Of a stretch of DNA of 64,000 nucleotides, positions 1 through 10,100 are shown one piece after another. The stretch lies in the NCBI RefSeq assembly GCF_036226685.1, contig NZ_CP109009.1:1674001-1738000 (forward strand), given 5' to 3'. Position numbers and translations under genes: made by a program. The first letter of the stretch is position 1, and every line of letters begins with the position of its first letter. This DNA comes from Streptomyces sp. NBC_00690 (lineage in GTDB: Bacteria > Actinomycetota > Actinomycetes > Streptomycetales > Streptomycetaceae). The notes under the pieces are model-generated. The model did not search any database, was not told the DNA's origin, and was given only the letters and a program-made list of their open reading frames with translations.

Positions 1-951
1 CGCGAGGCCCACAACGTGTACGCGCTCGCCATGGCGCGGGCCGGGTACGAGAGCCTGCGCCGGCTGCGTCCCCATGAGCGTCCGTTCCTCTTCTCCCGCT
101 CGGGGTGGGCGGGGATGCAGAGGTACGGCGGCACCTGGTCGGGCGATGTGTCCAGCGGTTGGCCGGGGTTGCGTGCCTCGCTGTCCCTGGTGCTGGGCCT
201 GGGACTGTGCGGTGTGCCGTACTCGGGATGCGACGTGGGGGGCTTTGACGGCTCGCCGGCTCCCGAGCTCTACCTGCGGTGGTTCCAGTTGGGGGCGTAC
301 CTGCCGCTGTTCCGGACGCATTCGGCGATCGGGGCGGGGCGGCGGGAGCCGTGGGAGTTCGGTCCGGATGTCCTGGAACACGCCCGGGCCGCGCTCCTGG
401 AACGGGAGCGGCTGCGCCCGTACTTCGTCACCTTGGCGCAGCTGGCCCGGTTGACGGGGGCGCCCTACATCCGTCCGCTGTGGTGGGGCTTCCCGAAGGA
501 CCGGGCGCTACGGGACTGTGAGGACGCGTTCCTCCTGGGGGACGCGCTGTTGGTGGCCCCGATCCTGGAGCCTGGTGTGCGGAGCCGGACGGTGCGGCTG
601 CCCCGGGGCCGTTGGTACGACACGGCGACGGGCCGTGTGTACGAGGGGCCCGGGCAGGTGGTGGTCGATGCGCCGCTGTCCCGGATTCCGGTGTTGGCCC
701 GCGGTGGGTCGGTGTTGGCGGTGCGGGGCTCGGACGGGGCGACGGAGTTGGAGGTGTGGGCTCCTGCCGCCGGGCGCAAGGGAGGTGGTGTGGTGGTGTC
801 GGGCAGTGGTGACGGTTGGGGACGGGCCGAGGTGGAGCGGTACACAACCCGACTGGTCGACGGTGAGGTGCGGGTGAAACTGATCCGTGGTGATGGCGCT
901 GGGCCACCGAAACGGCCGGTACGGGTGCGCGGCCTGGATTCCGTTCGGTAG
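1..951 (+). CDS. Alpha-glucosidase, glycoside hydrolase family 31 (3' part)
   Basis: The reading frame is open from the first base, so this is the C-terminal part (about 316 residues) of a gene that begins upstream of the window. GH31 enzymes release terminal alpha-linked glucose or other alpha-glycosides. The segment WSGDVSSGW matches the GH31 acid/base motif, with the catalytic Asp at bases 145-147, and is followed by the typical stretches GLCGVPYSGCDVGG and LPLFRTHSAIG. The last 150 residues look like the beta-sandwich C-terminal domains (FLLGDALLVAPIL, then RGRWYDTATG). No signal peptide can be judged because the start is missing. Substrate specificity (maltose, isomaltose, xyloside) cannot be told from this part. 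The family call is firm. Confidence 0.9.
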   Translation, partial: REAHNVYALAMARAGYESLRRLRPHERPFLFSRSGWAGMQRYGGTWSGDVSSGWPGLRASLSLVLGLGLCGVPYSGCDVGGFDGSPAPELYLRWFQLGAYLPLFRTHSAIGAGRREPWEFGPDVLEHARAALLERERLRPYFVTLAQLARLTGAPYIRPLWWGFPKDRALRDCEDAFLLGDALLVAPILEPGVRSRTVRLPRGRWYDTATGRVYEGPGQVVVDAPLSRIPVLARGGSVLAVRGSDGATELEVWAPAAGRKGGGVVVSGSGDGWGRAEVERYTTRLVDGEVRVKLIRGDGAGPPKRPVRVRGLDSVR

Positions 952-975
952 GCGGCGCCCCGGACCGTGGGCTGC

Positions 976-1479
976 TCACTCGTAGCGGCCCATGAACCAT
1001 CTGCGCACGGCGGCCGTGTGGAGTGGGAAGGCCAATTCGGTGGGCGTGCGCAGCAGATGACGGTCCGATGTCTCCTGAGTGGGGACCATCGGTGGGAGTT
1101 GTTCCATCCGCAGGCCCGGGAGCACTCCGAACAGCAGCAGATGCCCGGCGGGTGCGCTCATCGCGTCCGCGAGTCGGACGTCCTTGGCCGCCGTCTCGAT
1201 GCCGGTCTCCTCGTGGAGTTCGCGGACGACCGCCTCCTGCCATGTTTCGCCGTGGTCGATGAAACCGCCGGGGAGGGCGATCAGTCCCTTGCGCGGCTCG
1301 ATGGCACGGGTGATGACGACCAGTCCCGTACCGTTCTCGTCTCGTACGGGTTGCAGGGCGACGGCCACCGGGAGGGGATTGCGGTACGCGGTGGTCCCAC
1401 AGGAGGTGCAGGTGCGGGGCCAGTCGGTGCGGGAGCCGTAGGGGGCTCCGCAATGGCCGCAGAAGAGGTCGTTGGGCAC
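976..1479 (-). CDS. Nudix hydrolase with N-terminal zinc ribbon
   Basis: This 167-residue protein hydrolyses a nucleoside diphosphate linked to some moiety X. The Nudix box (G-x5-E-x7-R-E-U-x-E-E-x-G-U) is complete at residues 72-94, with E78, R86, E87, E90 and E91 present. An N-terminal ribbon with C7, C10, C24 and C27 should bind zinc, as in NudC-like NADH pyrophosphatases. The protein is much shorter than NudC, however, and lacks its N-terminal domain, so the substrate is open. It converges with the GH31 gene (24 bp between stops) and has no obvious operon partner. Confidence 0.85.
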   Translation of the reverse strand: MPNDLFCGHCGAPYGSRTDWPRTCTSCGTTAYRNPLPVAVALQPVRDENGTGLVVITRAIEPRKGLIALPGGFIDHGETWQEAVVRELHEETGIETAAKDVRLADAMSAPAGHLLLFGVLPGLRMEQLPPMVPTQETSDRHLLRTPTELAFPLHTAAVRRWFMGRYE

Positions 1480-1843
1480 GGGCGGACTGTAACCGATGAC
1501 CTGGTGTGCCGGGGTGGGAACGGGATGGGTGGTCTGTCCTGTTGCGGGGTCGTGTGGCCGTTCTTGGCCCGTTCATCGGCCAATCGGGTTGGCTGGGAAT
1601 CACCGCGGGAACGGGGGCCGTCGAGTTGTGGGCCCCTGTGCTATCGGATCTGACACTCCGGTCGACCCGATGGGCCTGTGGGTCGCGTGTGGGCGTGTGA
1701 CGCCGACGGGCCGCGATCCGCGGCGCATTGCCGTGCCGGGGCGGTCTCCGCAGGTGCCTTGCTCGCCCGACCTCGGCATCGGGGGGCGACCGGCCCCGGA
1801 TCGGACCGCAGTTCTGCGGTACCGCCGGGGTCGACCGCCCACG
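1480..1843. other. Intergenic stretch without a convincing gene
   Basis: This stretch lies between the Nudix start and the cvnD stop. The open frames that cross it on both strands have no family resemblance and no good ribosome binding site. A short inverted repeat (ACCGCAG/CTGCGGT) at about 1809-1825 could be a weak terminator for the conservon. Nothing else was recognised. Confidence 0.4.
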
Positions 1844-2452
1844 TCATGTGGTCGTCGCGTGCGGTCGCTGCCCTTCCACGCGTGCCATGGCGTGTTCGAC
1901 CACCGAGACCAGCACCATCTTGGCCGACTCCCGCTCACGGGCGTCGCACTGGAGCAGCGGGACCTCCGAGTCCAGGTCGAGTGCCGCGCGGACGCTGTCC
2001 GCGGGGAATCGGTCCGCTCCCTCGAAGCAGTTCACCGCGACCGTGAACGGAATGCCGCGGCGCTCGAAGTAGTCGACCGCGGCGAAGGAATCCTCCAGCC
2101 TGCGGGTGTCCGCCAGCACCACGGCACCGAGCGCGCCTTGCGCCAGTTCGTCCCAGAGGAACCAGAAGCGGTCCTGGCCCGGTGTGCCGAAGAGGTAGAG
2201 CACCAGGTCCTCGCGGAGGGTGATCCGTCCGAAGTCCATGGCGACGGTGGTCGTCGTCTTGTTCTCGACCCCGGTCGTGTTGTCGACCGGGCGGCCGACT
2301 TCGCTGAGGGTCTCTTCCGTACGCAAGGGCTTGATCTCACTGACCGCGCCCACCAAGGTCGTCTTGCCAACACCGAAACCGCCCGCGACCAGGATCTTGA
2401 GGGTCACGGGTTCGACGGGCCGTCGGCTGCTAGAGCGCCCGAAGACCATCAA
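1844..2452 (-). CDS. cvnD: Conservon GTP-binding protein CvnD
   Basis: This 202-residue small GTPase-like protein is the last gene of a four-gene conservon. Conservons are actinomycete operons thought to form membrane-associated signalling complexes resembling a eukaryotic receptor/G-protein system. The P-loop GGFGVGKT lies at residues 24-31. The G3 region reads LFGTPGQDRF (88-97) in place of DxxG. The G4 motif is VNCFE (about 140-144) rather than NKxD, a variation common in this bacterial subfamily that leaves nucleotide specificity uncertain. Its start overlaps the end of cvnC by 23 bp, which indicates translational coupling. Confidence 0.92.
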   Translation of the reverse strand: MMVFGRSSSRRPVEPVTLKILVAGGFGVGKTTLVGAVSEIKPLRTEETLSEVGRPVDNTTGVENKTTTTVAMDFGRITLREDLVLYLFGTPGQDRFWFLWDELAQGALGAVVLADTRRLEDSFAAVDYFERRGIPFTVAVNCFEGADRFPADSVRAALDLDSEVPLLQCDARERESAKMVLVSVVEHAMARVEGQRPHATTT

Positions 2453-2834
2453 TCACCTCGCGGAGAATACTCACATCCGGCAGCTCGGCCGGCGGAACGG
2501 GACGGGATACATGGACCAGTTCGTCCTCGACGAGATCGCCGACCAGGACCCGGACCACCCCGACGGGGAGATCCAGACCGGCCGCGAGTTCGGCGATCGA
2601 CTGCGGCGCCTCGCCGCAGCGCTCGACGATTTCGACGTGCTCCGGTGAGAGTGACTGATCCCGGCCGGGATGATCGGCAGCAGGCTCCGTGACGACCAGG
2701 GCGATCAGGTCCATCCGGTGCTGGTTCACACTGCTCGTACGGCCACGGGTCATCGCGTACGGACGAACGACCGGGCCGGCCTCGGCATCGAAGAAGTGGT
2801 GCGGGTGCTGGGCGTGATGAGTCGATTCACTCAT
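2430..2834 (-). CDS. cvnC: Conservon DUF742 protein CvnC
   Basis: This 134-residue protein of the DUF742 family is the third conservon component. The N-terminal third (His-rich, then VVRPYAMTRGRTS) is followed by a winged-helix-like region with SIAELAAGLDLPVGVVRVLVGDLVEDELVHV, typical of the family. No enzymatic motif is present. In characterised conservons the C protein interacts with the other subunits. Here that role is inferred from operon order A-B-C-D. The gene lies 10 bp after cvnB and overlaps cvnD. Confidence 0.9.
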   Translation of the reverse strand: MSESTHHAQHPHHFFDAEAGPVVRPYAMTRGRTSSVNQHRMDLIALVVTEPAADHPGRDQSLSPEHVEIVERCGEAPQSIAELAAGLDLPVGVVRVLVGDLVEDELVHVSRPVPPAELPDVSILREVIDGLRAL

Positions 2835-2844
2835 GCCAGGACCT

Positions 2845-3297
2845 TCACCCGCTGGGGGCGTGACCGGTCCGCGGCGAGGTGGCGAGGTGGACTCCGACCC
2901 GCTTGACCATCAACGTCATTTCGTACGCGACCTGTCCCACGTCCGAATCGGCGTCGGCGAGCACGGCGAGGCAACTGCCGTCGCCCGCCGCCGTGACGAA
3001 GAGGAACGCCTCGTCGAGTTCGACGACGGTCTGCCGGACCTGGCCGGCGTCGAAGTGTCGTCCGACGCCCTTGGCCAGGCTGTGGAATCCGGACGCCACG
3101 GCAGCGAGGTGCTCGCTGTCCTCCCTGGTGAGCTCACGGGAGGTGCCGGTCGCCAGCCCGTCGCTGGAGAGGACGAGGGCCTTGTGGATGCTGCCGACGC
3201 GGTCCACCAACTCGTCGAGCAGCCAGTTCAGTTCGCCCGACCCTCTGTTCGGCGGGCGGGCGCCTGCGGTATTCGCTGCGGTGTGCGGTGCGGTCAT
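2845..3297 (-). CDS. cvnB: Conservon roadblock/LC7 protein CvnB
   Basis: This 150-residue roadblock/LC7 protein has the family signatures LNWLLDELVDRVGSIHKALVLSSDGLATGTS near the N terminus and VVVELDEAFLFVTAAGDGSCLAVLAD in the centre. Roadblock proteins bind and often activate small GTPases, so CvnB is the likely partner of CvnD. The start ATG at 3297 is chosen because a strong GAGGGGGAC lies just upstream and the ATG overlaps the cvnA stop (ATGA). The frame is open further upstream, but that would run into cvnA coding sequence. Confidence 0.92.
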   Translation of the reverse strand: MTAPHTAANTAGARPPNRGSGELNWLLDELVDRVGSIHKALVLSSDGLATGTSRELTREDSEHLAAVASGFHSLAKGVGRHFDAGQVRQTVVELDEAFLFVTAAGDGSCLAVLADADSDVGQVAYEMTLMVKRVGVHLATSPRTGHAPSG

Positions 3298-6029
3298 GGA
3301 CCGTCCCCCTCTGATGTCGTTCGTGGTGCTGTCTGACCGGGGCCGGTGCCTGTGGTCTGTGCGGCGCCCTCGGCCCCGTATGCGTTCTTGAGGCGGCCCC
3401 GCTGCCACCCTCGCTGCATGGAGGCCATCCTGTTGCGCACTTCGTCCGCGTCGCGTTCGATCTCCCTACCCCTTTCACCGGCTCCCCTGCCCACGTTCCG
3501 CTCGGCGGCGGCGGCGCCCTCCCGGAGTTGGGGGGCGAGGCTCGCCTGACGCACCCGCCGGGGCAGACCGTCGATTCGTGCGGGTGACGTCCCTTCGGCG
3601 CCGCGCATGGGTGCCTCGGGGCGGTAGGCGCGCTGGGGTTGCTCAGCGCGTACGGGCTCGGCGGTCGGGTGGGTCCGGCCTTGGTCATCCACTCTACGTC
3701 CGTGATCGCTGACGAGGGTGGGGGGTTGACGACGAGGTAGCGGCACGGTGCCCGACGTCCGTTCTGGTGTCGGGTCGTTCGCCTGTTGGTGTTCGCCGGA
3801 GGTCGGCCTCCAGGAACCCCGGGCGAGGGGCCGGAGCAGTGCGTTGTCGCCGCCTGGGGCGTCGCCGCGGTCGGGGGCGCCGGGGAAGCCCTCGAAGGGA
3901 TCCCCGGAGGGGGCGGCGTCGAGTTGGCCGCGTCCGACACCGGCGGGGCCGGCGCCCAGGGCGCCCAACCCGTTTGTGGAACCGCCCAGTTCCACGGGTT
4001 CTCCGAAGAACACGGGCGGGTCCTGACCTGGTCCGGTCAATGCGGACAGGGCGGTCCGCTTGTTCTCTCCACCCCGGCGAGCGGACTGGCTCTCACTCTT
4101 GCGGTCGAGCCGGAATCCGGCACCTCGGGTCTCCGGGGCATCGGTCAGCAGCGCCGCGGGGATGAAGACGATCGCGGTGGTCCCCCCGTACGGTGACGGC
4201 TGGAGGGAGACCCTGACGTTCTGGCGCTGGGCGAGCCGGCTGACCACGAAGAGGCCGAGGCGGTCCGTGTCGGAGAGCTCGAACTCGGGTGTCTCCGCGA
4301 GACGGAGATTGGCGTCGAGCAGGAGATCGGCCGCCATGCCGAGGCCACGGTCGTGGATCTCCAACGTGAAGCCGTTGGCGACCCGCTCACCGTGCACCTG
4401 GACGGCGGTGTGCGGCGGCGAGAACACCGTGGCGTTCTCCAGCAGCTCGGCTATCAGATGAGTGAGGTCGGCGACGGCGGGACCGCCGACGCCGATCCGA
4501 GGAAGCCTGCGCACCTCGATGCGTTCGTAGTCCTCGACCTCGGCGACGGCGGCCCGTACGACGTCCATCAGCTGGATCGGCTTGCGCCACTGCCTGGACG
4601 GCGCGGCGCCCGAGAGGATCACGAGGCCCTCGGCGTGGCGACGCATCCTGGTGGTGAGGTGGTCGAGGCGGAAGAGGTCGGCGAGTTCGTCGGTGTCCTC
4701 GGTGCGGCGCTCCATCGCGTCGAGGAGGGTGAGCTGTCGGTGGAGGAGCACCTGGTTGCGACGGGCGAGGTTGACGAACACCTCCGAGACTCCGCGCCGC
4801 ATCTCGGCCTGGCGGACCGCTGCTTCGACTGCGGCGCGCTGGAGGGTGTTGAGGGCCTGACCGGCCTGGCCGATCTCGTCCTTCTCGTACTCCAGCCGGG
4901 GCGCTTCGGTCTCCACGTCCACCGGCTCGCCGGCGGCGAGCCGCCGCATCACGCTGGGCAGACGCACACCGGAGACCTCGTGGGCCTCCTTGCGCAGCCG
5001 GGTGAGGTCACGGATCAGATCACGGCCGATACGGACGGAGACGATGATCGACACCAGCAGGGCGAGGAAGCCCACGACACCGGCGAGACCGGCGAGGATG
5101 AACACGTCGTACGCGGCCGGACCGACCCGGTCCTGGTACCGCTCGTTGGACGCCTTGGCCGAATCGCGCAGCTCGTCGAGGACGGGGTTGGCCGCTGACT
5201 GCCACTCCTTGGCCTCGGCCTCGCTGACGTCCTTGAGTGAACCCTCCTCGATGAGGCGTTCCTCGGCGTCGCGCAATGGCTGAGTCTGGGGGCTGCGCCA
5301 CAGCCGGAGGTAGACCTCCCGCTCCTTGGCGGGCATCGACTCCAGGTTGACCTCGTAGTAGAGCTTGCGGTTGGCGACGAAGTCGGAGAGCTGGCGGACC
5401 TCCCTGTCGCTGACCTTGCCGGTGGCCAGCGCGGACGCGATCAGGGCGTCCTCGCGGGAGAGCATTTCCATCGCGCGTGCCAGGCCGATGAGACCGCGGC
5501 CCTGACGTTCCATATCCTCGTCGTGGAGGGTCTGGAGGGTGGCGAGGAAGCTGAAGCCGGGGTCGACGATCCGGTTGTAGAACTCCAGCGCTTCGCCGCG
5601 TGACACGGCGGCCGACTCGACGGAGCGGCGCAGGGCTATGAGGCCGTCGAGCCCCTCCTTGAAGGAGGTCAGCCTGCGTGCGGTGTCCGAGCGCAGGTCG
5701 TCGCGCACCTCGGGTTTGGCGGCGTTCCTCGTGATCCGGGCCGCGGCCCGATCGGTGGCCACCCGCGATTCCCGTAGCGCTGGGAGCGCTCCGGCCGCGC
5801 GGCGGTCGGCGAGGTAGACCAGGGTCGCCCGCCGTTCTTCCTGGATGTCGTGGAGCGCATCGGCAACCGGTTCGCCGATCTCCTCGGCCACCGAACTGGC
5901 CTTGAGGAGGTGGTTGGCCTCCTGACCGGTCAGCACTGTGGCAAATCCCCACAGAGCGGTCAGGGAGACAAGCGGCACCAGCATCAACGCCACGATCTTC
6001 CGGCGGATGGACTTCCCGCGAAAGCGCAT
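3294..6029 (-). CDS. cvnA: Conservon sensor kinase-like protein CvnA
   Basis: This 911-residue membrane protein heads the conservon. TM1 is at about residues 12-33. An extracytoplasmic all-helical region of about 270 residues that resembles a nitrate/nitrite-sensing (NIT) domain follows, then TM2 at about 307-335, a HAMP-like linker and a GHKL ATPase domain (N box ELLENATVFSPP, G1 box DRGLGM). The last 250 residues are polar and Pro/Gly-rich, probably disordered. I see no canonical His-box phosphorylation site, as usual for CvnA proteins. It probably senses an external signal and passes it to CvnB/CvnD. It overlaps cvnB by ATGA. Confidence 0.9.
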   Translation of the reverse strand: MRFRGKSIRRKIVALMLVPLVSLTALWGFATVLTGQEANHLLKASSVAEEIGEPVADALHDIQEERRATLVYLADRRAAGALPALRESRVATDRAAARITRNAAKPEVRDDLRSDTARRLTSFKEGLDGLIALRRSVESAAVSRGEALEFYNRIVDPGFSFLATLQTLHDEDMERQGRGLIGLARAMEMLSREDALIASALATGKVSDREVRQLSDFVANRKLYYEVNLESMPAKEREVYLRLWRSPQTQPLRDAEERLIEEGSLKDVSEAEAKEWQSAANPVLDELRDSAKASNERYQDRVGPAAYDVFILAGLAGVVGFLALLVSIIVSVRIGRDLIRDLTRLRKEAHEVSGVRLPSVMRRLAAGEPVDVETEAPRLEYEKDEIGQAGQALNTLQRAAVEAAVRQAEMRRGVSEVFVNLARRNQVLLHRQLTLLDAMERRTEDTDELADLFRLDHLTTRMRRHAEGLVILSGAAPSRQWRKPIQLMDVVRAAVAEVEDYERIEVRRLPRIGVGGPAVADLTHLIAELLENATVFSPPHTAVQVHGERVANGFTLEIHDRGLGMAADLLLDANLRLAETPEFELSDTDRLGLFVVSRLAQRQNVRVSLQPSPYGGTTAIVFIPAALLTDAPETRGAGFRLDRKSESQSARRGGENKRTALSALTGPGQDPPVFFGEPVELGGSTNGLGALGAGPAGVGRGQLDAAPSGDPFEGFPGAPDRGDAPGGDNALLRPLARGSWRPTSGEHQQANDPTPERTSGTVPLPRRQPPTLVSDHGRRVDDQGRTHPTAEPVRAEQPQRAYRPEAPMRGAEGTSPARIDGLPRRVRQASLAPQLREGAAAAERNVGRGAGERGREIERDADEVRNRMASMQRGWQRGRLKNAYGAEGAAQTTGTGPGQTAPRTTSEGDGP

Positions 6030-6536
6030 GGCCTCCCCCTGCTCAACCTCGCCCGTTCTGGGCGGAGTTCCGTCAACAAACGGCGTGAGCCTACTACTGA
6101 CACAGAGACAACTCGAAGACGCGTCCGGACGGTTTTCGGCCTACGCCGGGCGTGTTGATCATGATTTGCTCCGTTTTTCAGGGAGTTGGCATTCCTGGCG
6201 TGTCGGCCAACGCCCAACGGGCATCACCTTCGAGACAAGGCTAGATGGCTGGATTTATTCGGTCTGGGCGAGAGTTGGGGAATCATCCGGGCTCGTCGTT
6301 CGTCATGACATACGGGGAATCTTGGAAACCGCAGTGCGGTCCGGACCGTGGGCTCCGAGGCCCCCGAGCGAACTCCTGCTCAATCCGGGCGGGTTGGGTT
6401 TCCCCCTCCCCTCGGGACCGTCTCACTCCGTTTCATCGCGGAGGTGTGGGGGCAGACGCGGAGTAGGAGTAAAGACGAGTAAAGGCATGGAATTCGGGCA
6501 GCCACCCTGAGGCCGGGCAGACGGGGGGCGTGGGGA
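6030..6536. other. Divergent intergenic region upstream of cvnA
   Basis: This 507-bp region separates cvnA (minus) from the small membrane protein gene (plus) and must hold both promoters. Its left part (about 6080-6180) is AT-richer than its surroundings. No hexamer pair was convincing enough to call. Short open frames inside look like noise. Confidence 0.4.
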
Positions 6537-6989
6537 GTGAGTACAACCATGGATACGGATGAGCGTCGTGTCGGGACCTGGGCGACGGGCCCGAATCCGA
6601 TTCCACGACAGCTCTGGGTCGAGGAGCCGTCCACACGCAGACGGATGGCCGACCCGGTACGCACGGCGGCGGTGAGGGCGGTGTTGATCGTCTCGCTGAC
6701 CCTGATCCAGGCGATGATCGCGTTCCTCGCCACGCTGGCGGGGTCGTGGCTGGCCTTTCCGATGGTGATCAGCAGTGTCGCCAGCACGGTGGTCGCGACC
6801 TGGGGGGTGCTCGATGTGTGGGTGACCCGACAGGTGTGGAACCAGCGCAACGGCGTGGTGTCGGAGCCCAGCAGCAGCGCCCGGCAGTTGCGGCGCGAGC
6901 GCCGCAGGGCACGGAGGGTGGCCAGGGCGGACGCGCGTCGGGGCGCACGCATACGCCGCCGGGGACCCGGGCGGCTTTCACGCGCCTGA
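6537..6989 (+). CDS. Small membrane protein with basic tail, function unknown
   Basis: This 150-residue protein has two closely spaced hydrophobic segments (AVRAVLIVSLTLIQAMIAFLATLAGSW, then MVISSVASTVVATWGVLDVWV) and an Arg-rich C-terminal tail of about 40 residues that should face the cytoplasm. No enzymatic motif is visible. The GTG at 6537 is preferred because a G-rich binding site (GGGGGGCGTGGGGA) ends a few bases upstream. The ATG 12 bases later is an alternative. It converges with the SMC-like ATPase gene. Confidence 0.7.
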   Translation: MSTTMDTDERRVGTWATGPNPIPRQLWVEEPSTRRRMADPVRTAAVRAVLIVSLTLIQAMIAFLATLAGSWLAFPMVISSVASTVVATWGVLDVWVTRQVWNQRNGVVSEPSSSARQLRRERRRARRVARADARRGARIRRRGPGRLSRA

Positions 6990-7122
6990 CCAGGGCATCC
7001 GGGCCTGTGGTCCACCACCTGCGGGTGAGTCGAAGAAGTGTAGAGGCGGGAAACCCTAGCGAGCCCTAGACGTAAGGTGCGCCCCACTGACGCGCGGGCG
7101 CCTGAGGGCGCCAGCAGCACCC

Positions 7123-7149
7123 ACTGCCCGGTCGAATCGACCGGGCAGT
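7123..7149. terminator. Bidirectional hairpin terminator
   Basis: A perfect inverted repeat with 13-base arms (ACTGCCCGGTCGA and its complement) and a single central base lies between two convergent genes. It is 26 bp from the stop of the SMC-like ATPase gene. There is no U-tract, which is usual for Streptomyces terminators. Confidence 0.75.
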
Positions 7150-7175
7150 TCGCCGTTCGGGGCAGCGCCGGGCGG

Positions 7176-10100
7176 TTACCGAGGGGGGCTCGACTGCGCG
7201 GCGGACCGCTCCGCAACCTGGTCAACGGTCACCGTGCTCCGACGGAACATTCGGGTCGCGGTGATCTCCCCGTGCACCGCCTCCCCCGAAGGGTCCTCCT
7301 GCGGCAGCCCGGGGCGCAGATGCTCCTCGACACTGATGTACTTCAGTCCCGCCCGAAGATCGGCGTCGTTGCGCAATCGGATCACCAGCGGGAACTCGGC
7401 CAGGGCCGTGGTGTCGAAGAGACCGGTCGTGTACAGCAGCTGAACGCCCAGGGCGTCCGAGACGGCCCGCTGAAGCTCCAGCAGATAGGTGGCGTTGGCC
7501 CGTCCGATGGGGTTGTCGAGGAAGAGCGTGCCCGCATGGCGATGACGGTCACGGCCCCGGTCGTTGCTGCGCAGGGCAGCCATGGTGCAGTACAGCGCGA
7601 TCGCAGCGGTGAGCAACTGACCGCCGGAGAAGACATCGCCCATCTGACCGACGGGGACGCGCTCGGCACGGAGCACCGCATCGGGCTTGAGGATCTCGAC
7701 CGCGATGCCCTTCGGTTCCAGAGCGGCTTGGACCCCGCGCAGCAATAGCGACATGCCGTCCCTGCGACCCTCGCCATACGCGGCCGTGGAGTTCTTCCGC
7801 ACCGCCCCACGGGTGGCCTCGTCGATCACTTCACCGAGGCGCTCGGCCAAGGTCGCCTGGTCGGGCTCCTCGAAACGGATGCGGAGGAACTCCTGCCCCG
7901 ACCACTCCCCCAGCCCCTCCGGCAGCCGCGACAGCCGTTGCGCGGAGCGAAGAGTGGCCAGCGCGGACTCAACGAGTCCGCGCAGTCGGTCGACGATGGT
8001 GTCGCGGTTGCGCTCCAGCTGCTGGAGCTCATCGGTGAGGACACGGAGCCTGGGTGCGAACGCCTCCGCCCACTTCGCGGCGTGGTCGGGCAGGGCTGCG
8101 GCCGGCAGTTCACGGATCTGCTGCCGGGCCGGGGTGCGCACCTGCTCGTAGCGGGTGGAGTTGGCGTGCCGGACGAGGACGTCGCTCGCTTCTCTCACTG
8201 CTGCTTCGGCGGCGGAGAGGTCGGCCGCGCAGCCCCGTAGGGAACGTCGGGCCTCGGCAGCCGACTGACGGGCCTCGGCGAGGCTGCCCGGGTAGGGGTC
8301 CGGAGCCTCTGCCGCCGCATCGTCGTCGCGCTGGTCCCGTAGGAGATCGCGCAGCATCGCGGCGGTCTCGTCAAAGCCGCCCGCAGCGTCCTCGGTGTGG
8401 CGATGGGCCTGGAGAAGTCCGGCGTGGGTGTCCTTGGCCGCGGTCAGGGCATCGGTGCGCACGGCTAGTTCGGTGGTGGCGGTGCGCAGCAGGGTCTGTG
8501 CGTGTTCGGCGTCGGAGGGCACGAGGTGCTCGGGAAGCTCGGTGTGGAACTCGCCGTCGGCCGGGGCCAATCGCTCGGACTCGCCGCGGAGCCGTCCCAG
8601 CTTCTCGCTGGCTTCCGACGCCCGCGTCTCAAGCATCTGGACGAGCGACTCCGCTCGGGAGGCGGCTGCCTGGCGGGACGGGCCGTCCGCACCGTCGGTT
8701 CCCTCCAGGAGTTGGGCAGCCCTGGTGCGGACCTTGTTGGTCAGCCGGTCCAACTCCGTGAGTGCAGCGCTCTCATCGCTCTCGGCACGTGCCTGTTCCG
8801 CACGGAGATCGGCACCGACACCCACCTTCTCGTAGAGCTGTGAGGCGGTGCGGTACGCCTCACGCAGGGCGGGCAGCGCGGCGCGAGGTGCGTCCGGGTC
8901 GACCGGGGGAAGGCTTTCGGGCGCGCCGGCGATCTCCGCTCGCTCGGCGCGCAGTGCCCGGGCCGTGCGACGGGCGTCGTCGCCCGCCCGCTGGGCGGCC
9001 CGGCGGTCCTCGTCCGCTGCCTTCGCACGCTCCAGACAGACAGCGGCCCGGGCTTCGGCTTCGGCCGCCTCATCGGCGAGTTCACGCAGCTTGACCTGCC
9101 AGCCGGCACGCTCCCTGAGCCGGAAGGCGAGCCCGGCGAGGGCGTCTGCCACCCGGCGGGCGCGCTGCGCCGCTTCCTGACGCTCCTCGCGCACCCGGGC
9201 GGCATCCGCGGCGGCTTCTTCGGTCTCCGCGCGTACCGTGCGCGCTTCGGCCAGTTCCGCCTGGGTCTCTTCGGCGACTTCGCGGGCGGATCGGGCTCGG
9301 TCCGCGAGTTCGGCGAGCATGCCGGGCGGGCAGTCGGTTCGCCAGGAAGTGAGGCGTGCCGCGATGGACCGGTCGCCCGCGAGACGGGCAGCGAGGGTTC
9401 TGATCTCCTCGTCGCGGGCCGTGGCCCGAGCCCGAAGGGCGTGCCGCTCCTCGTCTGCGGCGTGTTCGTCGTGCATGGCGGGGTTCGGCGGGACGAGGAA
9501 GACGCTGTCCGAGTCCGGTGCCGTGTCGTCGTCGGCACCGGGGGCGGGTACGGGTGCGAGGAGGGCGGCAGCGGTGCCGACGGCCACGGTCGAGCGGGGC
9601 AGCAGCGCTGCACCGGTGAGGGCCTCGCGGGCCCGTCGGTGTGATGCGGGGTCGGTGATGACGACGCCGTCGACCAGTTCGGGGCGGGCGGCCAGGACGG
9701 CGGCGTGGTCGGCGGGGTCGACCGCCTGGGCGAGGTAGCGCCAGCCGGGGAGGGCGGGGATGCCGTGCTCTCCGAGGTACTCGACCGTGGCGAGGACGTC
9801 CGGGCCGGGGGGCAACAGGCCGCCGTCGCCGAGTGCGGCGAGGATGCGGGTGTCATCGGCAGCGGCGGTGCGCAGATCGAAGAGCTGCCGCTCGGCGGAG
9901 GAGACGTGCTGGTCGAGGAGGTCGCGCAGTTCTTCCGCGTAGCGATCCAGCTCCTCGGCGGACAGAGGTCCTTCGGCGGGTCGCGGAGCGGGGCGAGCAA
10001 TGGCTGCGGAACCGCCCCGTGCCGTCCCGGGGCGGGGGTGGTCGCCGGAGGTGGATGAATGGACGGAGTGCTGTTGCCCGCCGGTGAACGGCTCGGGTTC

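Noticed and set aside
428..1603. 391-residue minus-strand frame across GH31 and Nudix
   Set aside because: Pro/Arg-rich shadow of two well-supported genes; no domain and poor codon use.
1809..1825. Terminator after cvnD
   Set aside because: The stem is seven bases with a two-base loop, too weak to list as a terminator.
6280..6350. Two GGGAAT elements that could be SigR promoters upstream of 6537
   Set aside because: The bases 18 positions later are GTC, not GTT, and the distance to the gene is long.
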